DNA of 6,961 bases, from NCBI GenBank assembly GCA_938004815.1, contig CALKVR010001204.1:1-6961 (forward strand), read 5' to 3'. The notes beneath the pieces were generated by a model that saw only the letters and a program-made list of their open reading frames with translations, had not been told where the DNA came from and ran no database searches. Position 1 is the first letter of the stretch. Each line of letters begins with the position of its first letter. This DNA comes from an uncultured Polyangiaceae bacterium. Its GTDB lineage: Bacteria; Myxococcota_A; Polyangia; Polyangiales; Polyangiaceae. Positions 1-5,639 of this stretch are shown in pieces. The position numbers and the translations under genes were made by a program.

Positions 1-500
1 GCGGCTTCAAGAGCGCCACCGTGCCGGCCAAAGACGGCGCGTACAACGAGCTGATGTTCGAGGACAAAGACGGCCAAGAGCTCATCCGCATCCAGGCCGA
101 GCGCGACATGAGGTCGCTCGTCAAGCACGACCAGACGCTCGACGTCCGCCACAACCGCTCCGACACGATCAACAACGACGACGCCGAGCGGGTCGACGGC
201 AACCAGAAGCACACCGTCGGCAAGAGCTTCATGAGCAAGATCGGCGGCGACGCCGTGAAAAAGGTGGCCGGCGAGCTCGGCAGCTTCGTCGGCAAGAACC
301 GCCTCCTAAAGACGGTGAAAGACTTCGTGTCGGCGGCGGCCAACCACCGCGTAGACTCGAGCAGCATGACCGAGCTCACCGTGGGCAAGTCGCTCATCCA
401 GATGCTGCCCGACAAGATCATCATCCAGTCGCCGCTCATCCTGTTGAACCCGGGCGCCACGCCGGGGCAGAGCCTGACCCTCAAGGGCGTAGACAGCTGA
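1..500 (+). CDS. vgrG: Type VI secretion tip protein VgrG, C-terminal part (5' end outside window)
   Basis: This is the last ~165 residues of a VgrG spike protein; the frame is open from base 3 and the gene clearly begins upstream. VgrG trimers cap the Hcp tube of the contractile type VI secretion system and puncture target membranes, carrying effectors. The visible part begins with the typical transition into the gp5-like needle, NELMFEDKDGQELI, followed by an IQAERDM stretch. Next come beta-prism repeats of the V-x-H-D-x-T and V-D-G-N-x-x-x-T-V-G type. A Lys- and Ala-rich probably helical segment of about 40 residues (visible residues ~78-116) interrupts the repeats. One more repeat (ELTVGKS) follows, and then the usual beta-rich end with IIIQSPLILLNPG. 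The GTG at base 21 is an internal valine, not a start, because the VgrG-like frame continues through it. No toxin domain is fused at the C terminus. The next gene starts 16 bases downstream and is probably co-transcribed. Family assignment is strong; the N-terminal two thirds cannot be judged. Confidence 0.87.
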   Translation, partial: GFKSATVPAKDGAYNELMFEDKDGQELIRIQAERDMRSLVKHDQTLDVRHNRSDTINNDDAERVDGNQKHTVGKSFMSKIGGDAVKKVAGELGSFVGKNRLLKTVKDFVSAAANHRVDSSSMTELTVGKSLIQMLPDKIIIQSPLILLNPGATPGQSLTLKGVDS

Positions 501-516
501 CGATGCGGGGCGCGCG

Positions 517-1461
517 ATGAAGCTGGCCCAGGCGAACTTCCTGGGCCTGCGTGGGCTCCGCGACGAGAAGCTCGACTTCCTCGACAAGACGTCGAGGATG
601 CCGGCCAATTTCATCGTACTGACAGGACCGTCAGCATCTGGCAAGACGCGCACGCTCGAGGCGCTCTTGATGGCGAAAGAGGCGGTGGCCCCCTACGCCG
701 CGGGGGCTTCGGTCGAGGGCTGGCACCGCGACGGCGTCCACGCCGCCAAGGTCGTGCTCACCTGGTGGCTGAACGCCGAAGAGCGCGCGGCCTCTGGCGC
801 GCCCGAGCCGTTCGTCACGACCGAGGCCATCCTCCGCGAGGACGGCATCCAGGTCGACGCCGACGAGGGCGTCCTCAGCGTCCTCGAGCGGTACCGCCAC
901 GACGAAGCGTTCGGCAAGGTCGAGTACTTCTCCGACAGCCGTCGTTTGCTCTCGTACGGTCCCAGCCACGGCACCTCCGAGATGGAGCAGGCCGGTCTGC
1001 GGCTCGAGACCGACCCGCGCAAGTACGGGTTCGTACCCAAGTTCATCCAGGGCTTGCCTCGCCAGCCTCGGCGCCAGGGGGCGTTCGCCGAGCTGCTCGC
1101 GCGCCTCGCCCCCACCCTGCGCTACGCCCCCGGTGAGCTCCCGGAGGAATGTTTTCGGTCGAACGACGCGGCGCCCGTCGCGTATCACGCGCTCTCCAGC
1201 AGCGAGGCCGACGCCGTGATCTTCGCCGCCACCGCCGTGATGCTCGGCCTCTCTCACTCCGTGGTGCTCATCGATCGCCCCGACCTCCACCTCGGCTTCG
1301 ATCGCCTGGGCGCCTACCTCGACGCGCTCACCACCCTGGGCGCCGACAACCAGCTCATCGTCGCATCGCCCAACGCCGCCATCGGCAGCGCCGTCCACGG
1401 CGCGCGCATCATCTCTCTCGGCGGCGCGAGCGCCCGTTCGATCGTGCCGCCTCCACCGTGA
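517..1461 (+). CDS. ABC/RecF-like P-loop ATPase linked to vgrG, with degenerate catalytic positions
   Basis: This encodes a soluble 314-residue ATPase of the AAA_15/AAA_21 (SMC/RecF-like, ABC-fold) type. The N terminus has the family's opening strand (MKLAQANFLGLRGL), followed by Walker A GPSASGKT at residues 37-44. A middle region (about 60-220), with EYFSDSRRL at ~136-144, replaces any long coiled coil. The C-terminal part has a signature-like LSSSEAD at 226-232 and Walker B VVLIDRPDLHL at 249-259. Relatives normally read IDEPE.HL here, so Arg254 stands where the catalytic Glu belongs. The switch-histidine region (usually T-H-S) reads Ala283-Ser284-Pro285. No signal peptide or membrane segment is seen, so it should be cytoplasmic. 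ATG 517 is preferred over the internal ATG at 598 because only it keeps the first beta strand; a weak GGGG lies 6 bases upstream. The 16-base gap after vgrG suggests one operon and a job in T6SS loading or regulation, but that is inference. The fold is confident and the function unknown. Confidence 0.8.
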   Translation: MKLAQANFLGLRGLRDEKLDFLDKTSRMPANFIVLTGPSASGKTRTLEALLMAKEAVAPYAAGASVEGWHRDGVHAAKVVLTWWLNAEERAASGAPEPFVTTEAILREDGIQVDADEGVLSVLERYRHDEAFGKVEYFSDSRRLLSYGPSHGTSEMEQAGLRLETDPRKYGFVPKFIQGLPRQPRRQGAFAELLARLAPTLRYAPGELPEECFRSNDAAPVAYHALSSSEADAVIFAATAVMLGLSHSVVLIDRPDLHLGFDRLGAYLDALTTLGADNQLIVASPNAAIGSAVHGARIISLGGASARSIVPPPP

Positions 1462-1503
1462 TGCTGGCGAATCTTGGGTGAGCCCGCCACGGCACGCGTC
1501 GGG

Positions 1504-1509
1504 TAGGAT
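1504..1509 (+). promoter_or_regulatory. Candidate -10 element (TAGGAT) for the membrane protein gene
   Basis: TAGGAT lies 6 bases upstream of GTG 1516. It matches TAnnnT and would place transcription start at or next to the start codon. The same bases contain AGGA, which could instead serve as a Shine-Dalgarno 7 bases from the GTG, so the two readings compete. No convincing -35 hexamer is seen at 16-18 bases. The TAG inside the hexamer is also an in-frame stop, so translation cannot begin further upstream. Confidence 0.35.
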
Positions 1510-1515
1510 AGCGGG

Positions 1516-2391
1516 GTGTGGATCGGGTTCTGGGCCAGCCTGCTGTTCGGGTTCCTCGTGGTGGCCGGGATCGCCCGCTGGCTCGGCATCCCGGTGCGCT
1601 ACCAGCTGAAGAGCGTCTTCATGCTCTCGCTGTTGGTCTCGCTGCCCACGTGCGCGGGCGGAGCGATCTCGAGCCAGCCCGGCTTCCGGCTCGAGAACGC
1701 GGCGTTCGTCGGAGCGATCGCCGCGCTGGCGTTCTTCGTCTGGTTCCACCGACAGACCTTCGTCGCGCGCGTCACGAACGATCTGCGCAACCCCGCCCGC
1801 CGCGCGCGCGCGATGAGGAGCCTTCGAAACTGGATCGATCGTCGCTTCGCGAGCGGCGAGCTCACGCGATCGCTCGCGGGAGATTTCGTCTCGGTCTCGG
1901 CGGCGCTCATCGATATCGACGAAGAGCGCATCGCCGCGGAGTGGCTGTCCAGGCTCGACCCCACGTGGCTCGATCCCGATACCCGCACCCTCGCAGCGAA
2001 CAACGAGGCGGTCGCGTGGCTGACGTTGGCCGATCTCGACGCGGCGCGGACGGCGATCGCCAAGCGCGCGCCGACGACCGACGGCGTCCTCGACCAAGTC
2101 GTGCAGACGACCTCGGCGCTCATCCAGGCGCTCGATGGGGATCACGCACGTGCTCTCGCGCGCGTGGACGCGCTCGGGCCCGATGTCCCTCCGGCTCTCG
2201 AGGGCTCGGTCGCGGAGGTTCGCGCGACGGCGCTCGCCGGTCTCGGCGAGACCGAACGCGCGCGCGATCTCCTGAGGGCCACCGCCGCCAAAGGTGATCT
2301 GCGCGTGATCCGCGCCGTCTTGAAGAAGGGCGGCCCTGCCTCGGCGCTCGCCAAAGCCCTGCTCGACTCGAGGGGAACACCCTATCGATGA
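1516..2391 (+). CDS. Membrane protein with three N-terminal TM segments and a TPR-like helical domain
   Basis: I do not recognise this 291-residue protein as a named family. Three hydrophobic segments lie at residues ~2-24, ~33-50 and ~62-77. An Arg-rich stretch (RNPARRARAMRSLRNWIDRR, 91-110) follows, which by the positive-inside rule puts the remainder in the cytoplasm. The rest is hydrophilic, alanine-rich and helical. Three stretches have TPR-like spacing of small and large hydrophobics: ~158-183, ~194-219 and ~231-257, the last containing ALAGLGETERARDLLRA. A membrane-anchored scaffold or protein-interaction role is plausible. GTG 1516 is the first start after an in-frame TAG at 1504-1506 and gives the full first membrane helix. 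The 54-base gap after the ATPase gene and the possible promoter at 1504 leave open whether it belongs to the vgrG operon. An alternative frame of 259 codons over the same bases is Arg/Pro-rich and looks like a GC-driven shadow. Confidence 0.78.
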   Translation: MWIGFWASLLFGFLVVAGIARWLGIPVRYQLKSVFMLSLLVSLPTCAGGAISSQPGFRLENAAFVGAIAALAFFVWFHRQTFVARVTNDLRNPARRARAMRSLRNWIDRRFASGELTRSLAGDFVSVSAALIDIDEERIAAEWLSRLDPTWLDPDTRTLAANNEAVAWLTLADLDAARTAIAKRAPTTDGVLDQVVQTTSALIQALDGDHARALARVDALGPDVPPALEGSVAEVRATALAGLGETERARDLLRATAAKGDLRVIRAVLKKGGPASALAKALLDSRGTPYR

Positions 2392-2456
2392 GCGAGGGCT
2401 GACCACGGCCCTGGCGGGCGGGCGGCATCGCACAGCGGCACGGAAGCTCGTCGGGG

Positions 2457-2464
2457 TATAGAAC
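2457..2464 (+). promoter_or_regulatory. Candidate -10 region (TATAGAAC) for ppc
   Basis: In an otherwise very GC-rich 79-base gap, TATAGAAC is the only AT-rich patch and ends 6 bases before the ppc ATG. Either TATAGA (2457-2462) or TAGAAC (2459-2464) could act as a -10 element; each matches four of six consensus bases. GAGGGG touches the ATG directly, which is closer than a normal Shine-Dalgarno spacing. No -35 element is evident. The TAG at 2459-2461 is in frame and closes the reading frame upstream. Confidence 0.3.
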
Positions 2465-2470
2465 GAGGGG

Positions 2471-5125
2471 ATGAGCGGCGCTGCACAGGAGCCGGGGCCG
2501 GAGCGACAACTGCGTGACGAGGTCCGCTACCTCGGCGACAGGCTTGGCGACACGCTCCGCGCGAGCGCCGGAGCGTGGCTCTTCGACCTCGTCGAAGAGG
2601 TGCGGCGCCTGGCAAAGGGCGCCCGTGGCGGCGTGGACGAGGACGCGGCGCGCCTTCGGGCGCTCTTGTCGGCGCTCGACATCGAGCGCGCGCACCCGCT
2701 GTCACGCGCGTTCGCGCACTTCTTGGCGCTGGCCAACGTCGCCGAGAGCCGCCACCGCGCGCGCGCCCAGGTGACGCACGGGACCAGAGAGGCCGACCTA
2801 CGGGCCGTCCTCGAGCGGGTCGTCGCGAGCGGCGTCGCGCCCGAGCGCCTGTTCGAGCAGGCGTGCCGTCAGCCGATCGAGCTGGTGTTGACCGCGCACC
2901 CGACCCAGGCCTCGCGCCGCACCGTCCTCGCCAAGTACGCGCGCATCGCCGAGGCGCTCGCGCGGCGAGCGACCAATGACCCCGAGGTCGAGGCCGCCGT
3001 CGACGGCGACGTGCGGCGTGAGATCACGTCGCTCTGGCACACCGACGATCTGCGGCGTCTGCGCCCCACGCCGATCGACGAGGCGCGCACGTGGCTCGCG
3101 CTCTTCGAACGAATTTTGTGGGACGCGGTGCCGGCGTTTCTTCGCCGGTGGGACGCCGCGCTCGCCGCGGTGACGGGGCGCTCGCTGCCGATCTCGGTGA
3201 CGCCGATTCGCTTCGGATCATGGGTGGGCGGCGACCGCGACGGCAACCCGTTCGTCACCGCCGACGTCACGCGTGAGGCGCTGCTGTTGGCCCGGTGGCA
3301 GGCCGCCGACCTCTTCGCGCGGGAGCTCGACGCGCTCGGCGGCGAGCTGTCGATCGGGACGGCCACCGACGAGCTCCGAGCGCTGGCGGGCGGTGCGACG
3401 GAGCCCTACCGCAAGATCCTGCGCGACCTCGGCGCGCGCGTGCGCGACACCCGGCGCGCCTGCGAGTCGGCGCTCGGCCTGCACGGCGACGCTCGAACGC
3501 TGTACGTCGACGCCGAGCATCTGGTGAGCGCCGGCGAGATCGCGAGCGCGCTCGACGCGATCGACGCTTCACTCGTGGCGAGCGGTCTCGAGATCATCGC
3601 GCGGGGGCGGCTCCTCGATATCCGGCGGCGCGTCGCGATCTTCGGCGTCACGCTGGCTCCGCTCGACATCAGGCAGCACGCGGGGGTGCACAGCCGCGCG
3701 CTCGACGAGCTCACGACCGCGCTCGGCCTCGGCAGCTACGCGGCTTGGGGCGAAGACGAGCGCCTCCGGTTCTTGACCACCGAGCTCGCGTCCAAGCGGC
3801 CGCTCTTGCCGAGAGAGCTGCCACCCGGCGACGCGCTGGCGAACGTGGTGTCCACGCTCACGGCCTGCGCCGAGCAGACGGCCGGTACCCTCGGCGCCTA
3901 CGTCATATCGGGGGCCGCGACCGTGTCGGACATCCTCGCGGTGCACCTGCTTCAGCGCGAGGTGGGCGTGCGCCCGCCGCTGCGTGTGGTTCCTCTGTTC
4001 GAGACGCTCGCCGATCTCGAGGCCGCCCCGCGCGTCGTCGGCGCGCTCCTCGATTTGCCGGTCGCTCGCGCGCTCGTGGGCGACGCGCTCGAGGTGATGA
4101 TCGGGTACAGCGATTCGGCCAAGGACGCGGGCCGCGTGGCGTCGGCGTGGGCCCTCTTCGAGGCGCAAGAGAGCCTCCTCCGCCTGGCCGCCGAGCGCGG
4201 CATCAAGCTCACGTTGTTCCACGGTCGCGGCGGCACCATCGGCCGGGGAGGCGGGCCCATCGCGCTGTCGATCCGATCGCAGCCCGCTGGCTCGGTCGCA
4301 AACGGGCTCCGCGTCACCGTACAGGGCGAGTCGATCGACGCCGCGTTCGGCCTGCCCGAAATCGCCGAGCACACGTTCGAGCTCTATGTCGGGGCGGTGC
4401 TCGAGAGCACGTTGCGACCGCCCCAGCCGCCGCAGGCGTCGTTTCGCGAGGCGATGGCGGCCCTCGCGCGGCGATCGGCCGAGGTGTACCGCGACACCCT
4501 CGAGGACCCGCGTTTCTACCCGTACTTCCAGACCGCGACCCCCGAGGGTGAGCTCGGCCTGCTCAACATCGGCAGCCGCCCCGCGAAGCGCTCGGCATCC
4601 GGCGGCCTCGGCGCCTTGCGTGCCATCCCCTGGCAGTTCGCGTGGACGCAGAATCGCCTCGTGCTCCCCGCGTGGCTCGGGGCGCACGCCGCGCTCGAGC
4701 CCGAGACCGAGAGCGAGGCGCAGACCCTCCGCACGATGATGACAGAATGGCCATTTTTCACGGCCCTCATCGATCTGTTGGAGATGGTCGTGGCGAAGGG
4801 CGACCTACCCACCGCCGAGTACTACGACGAGCTCCTGGTGCCCGAGGCGCTGCAGCCTCTCGGCGCCGAGCTGATCTCCCTCTTCGACCGCACGCGCCGC
4901 GCCATCCTCGCGCTCCGCGGTGAGAGCGAGCTCCTCGGCCAAAACCCCACCCTCGACTTCAGCATCCGCGTGAGAAACCCCTACCTCTACCCGCTCGGCC
5001 TGCTCCAAGCCGAGCTCTTGCGGCGCCTCCGCGCGGCCGGTGACGGCGACAAGGACGAACGCGTGGTGGACGCGCTCCTCATCACCATTCACGGCGTCGC
5101 GGCGGGGATGCGCAACACCGGTTGA
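2471..5125 (+). CDS. ppc: Phosphoenolpyruvate carboxylase
   Basis: This is a cytosolic biotin-independent enzyme that carboxylates phosphoenolpyruvate with bicarbonate to oxaloacetate and phosphate, refilling the TCA cycle. At 884 residues it is full length (E. coli 883). From residue ~138 almost to the end most landmarks sit at E. coli number +5: His143 in LTAHPTQ, Arg401 in LDIRQ, metal ligands Glu511 and Asp548, Lys551 in GYSDSAKDAGR, and His584/Arg586/Arg592 in FHGRGGTIGRGGGP. FGSWVGGDRDGNPF is at 248-261 and SRPAKR plus RAIPWQFAWTQNRL follow later. The C terminus AAGMRNTG is canonical. Residues equivalent to the E. coli aspartate-inhibitor site are all present: Arg592, Lys776, Arg835 and Asn882. 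Feedback inhibition by aspartate or malate is therefore likely. ATG 2471 is the first start after an in-frame TAG (2459-2461), and the N terminus aligns with the E. coli start. No N-terminal plant-type phosphorylation extension is seen. Its neighbours are unrelated in function, and I see no frameshift or truncation. Confidence 0.98.
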   Translation: MSGAAQEPGPERQLRDEVRYLGDRLGDTLRASAGAWLFDLVEEVRRLAKGARGGVDEDAARLRALLSALDIERAHPLSRAFAHFLALANVAESRHRARAQVTHGTREADLRAVLERVVASGVAPERLFEQACRQPIELVLTAHPTQASRRTVLAKYARIAEALARRATNDPEVEAAVDGDVRREITSLWHTDDLRRLRPTPIDEARTWLALFERILWDAVPAFLRRWDAALAAVTGRSLPISVTPIRFGSWVGGDRDGNPFVTADVTREALLLARWQAADLFARELDALGGELSIGTATDELRALAGGATEPYRKILRDLGARVRDTRRACESALGLHGDARTLYVDAEHLVSAGEIASALDAIDASLVASGLEIIARGRLLDIRRRVAIFGVTLAPLDIRQHAGVHSRALDELTTALGLGSYAAWGEDERLRFLTTELASKRPLLPRELPPGDALANVVSTLTACAEQTAGTLGAYVISGAATVSDILAVHLLQREVGVRPPLRVVPLFETLADLEAAPRVVGALLDLPVARALVGDALEVMIGYSDSAKDAGRVASAWALFEAQESLLRLAAERGIKLTLFHGRGGTIGRGGGPIALSIRSQPAGSVANGLRVTVQGESIDAAFGLPEIAEHTFELYVGAVLESTLRPPQPPQASFREAMAALARRSAEVYRDTLEDPRFYPYFQTATPEGELGLLNIGSRPAKRSASGGLGALRAIPWQFAWTQNRLVLPAWLGAHAALEPETESEAQTLRTMMTEWPFFTALIDLLEMVVAKGDLPTAEYYDELLVPEALQPLGAELISLFDRTRRAILALRGESELLGQNPTLDFSIRVRNPYLYPLGLLQAELLRRLRAAGDGDKDERVVDALLITIHGVAAGMRNTG

Positions 5126-5130
5126 TCGCG

Positions 5131-5149
5131 GCGCCGCTCATCGCGGCGC
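5131..5149. terminator. Possible bidirectional terminator hairpin between convergent genes
   Basis: GCGCCGC (5131-5137) pairs perfectly with GCGGCGC (5143-5149) across a 5-base loop TCATC. The hairpin begins 5 bases after the ppc stop, and it overlaps the stop codon and last codons of the minus-strand gene. There is no T-tract on either side, so it does not fit a classical intrinsic terminator. GC-rich stems arise easily by chance at this composition. Confidence 0.3.
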
Positions 5150-5578
5150 GGCGCGCGCGCAGAAGCCCTCGATCGCCGCGGCGGCCGTCACCTCGCTCGT
5201 CGGGTCGCACACCAGACCGCGAACCTTCTCCCTCTCCGCGTCGGCGCACGGCAGCGGGAGCGCCCCGACTCGGTACTGCGCCGCGAGCTGCTTCTCCGGA
5301 CAGTCGGGGTCGGTCGAGCTCAGGAGGCGGCAGACCTGCACGGCGCCCTCGCGCAGCTTGCCGGGGTCGTCGACGCACGCTCCCGGGTAAGGGGCGCGCT
5401 GCGAAGGCATCGGCGGTTGCAGGCAAGGGCAAAAGGCCGGCGGCTCGCAGCTCGCGCGGGGCTCGGATGGCACGTCCGCAGGGCCCTCGGGCGCCGAGCA
5501 AGCGCTCCCGAGCGACGCGAGCATCGAGGCGACGAGCTGCGCTCGGCGCCGCAGGATCTCGCTCTTGTCGTCGACCAC
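5138..5578 (-). CDS. Small cysteine-rich secreted or lipoprotein-like protein
   Basis: This encodes a 146-residue protein of no family I can name. The N terminus is an export signal: VDDKSEILRRRAQLVASMLASLGSAC, with an Arg triplet (10-12), a short hydrophobic stretch (13-26) and Cys27. Cys27 could be a lipidation site, but Gly at -3 is not the usual Leu, so the lipobox is weak. The double Arg is reminiscent of Tat signals without the full motif. The mature part has nine more cysteines (44, 50, 52, 68, 83, 93, 111, 124, 140), including CPC at 50-52. This suggests a disulfide-stabilised or metal-binding extracytoplasmic domain. The frame stays open up to 5800, but GTG 5578 is chosen because the signal begins there. 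The longer start would add 74 residues of Arg/Pro/Gly-rich low-complexity sequence antisense to the divergent gene. No Shine-Dalgarno is seen; TACAAT lies 6 bases upstream. It converges on ppc with 12 bases between. Envelope location is likely and function unknown. Confidence 0.72.
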   Translation of the reverse strand: MVDDKSEILRRRAQLVASMLASLGSACSAPEGPADVPSEPRASCEPPAFCPCLQPPMPSQRAPYPGACVDDPGKLREGAVQVCRLLSSTDPDCPEKQLAAQYRVGALPLPCADAEREKVRGLVCDPTSEVTAAAAIEGFCARAAPR

Positions 5579-5584
5579 TCGCAG

Positions 5585-5590
5585 ATTGTA
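5585..5590 (-). promoter_or_regulatory. Candidate -10 element (TACAAT) for the Cys-rich protein gene
   Basis: Read on the minus strand, TACAAT matches the sigma-70 -10 consensus at five of six positions and is separated from GTG 5578 by only 6 bases (CTGCGA). This would give a transcript starting at or within a base or two of the start codon. No Shine-Dalgarno is present in that space. The -35 region about 17 bases upstream (CTCACG) is a poor match. Confidence 0.45.
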
Positions 5591-5625
5591 GCGCTTGCTT
5601 CGTCGGCCGTGAGTCGCCGGCGCTG

Positions 5626-5631
5626 TAGACT
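5626..5631 (+). promoter_or_regulatory. Candidate -10 element (TAGACT) for the propeller-protein gene
   Basis: TAGACT fits TAnnnT and lies 8 bases before GTG 5640, with no purine-rich Shine-Dalgarno between (CGTCGTCC). With the minus-strand TACAAT at 5590-5585 it makes a compact divergent promoter region of 61 bases between the two start codons. A TTGCTT at 5595-5600 lies 25 bases upstream, too far for a standard -35. Confidence 0.4.
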
Positions 5632-5639
5632 CGTCGTCC

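Noticed and set aside
1714..2060. Three GCGATCGC octamers (1714, 1866, 2053), all inside the membrane-protein gene, resembling the cyanobacterial HIP1 palindrome
   Set aside because: Two are simply Ala-Ile-Ala encoded as GCG ATC GCC, the preferred codons here. The set is confined to one gene, so codon use explains it better than a functional repeat.
2395..2412. Short hairpin AGGGC/GCCCT after the membrane-protein gene as a terminator
   Set aside because: The stem is only five base pairs with an 8-base loop and no T-tract, so it is not distinguishable from chance in GC-rich DNA.
631..2433. A 600-codon open frame on the minus strand opposite the ATPase and membrane-protein genes
   Set aside because: The translation is Arg/Glu/Gly/Asp-rich low complexity with no recognisable domain. 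It is the antisense shadow expected from strongly GC-biased third codon positions in the real plus-strand genes.
3295..4551. A 418-codon plus-strand frame overlapping ppc
   Set aside because: It is extremely Arg/Ala/Pro-rich, an out-of-frame reading of ppc, whose own frame carries every PEPC motif.
3569..4687. A 372-codon open frame on the minus strand within ppc
   Set aside because: It is fully antisense to a well-conserved enzyme, has Arg/Glu-rich composition and shows no motifs; a GC shadow.
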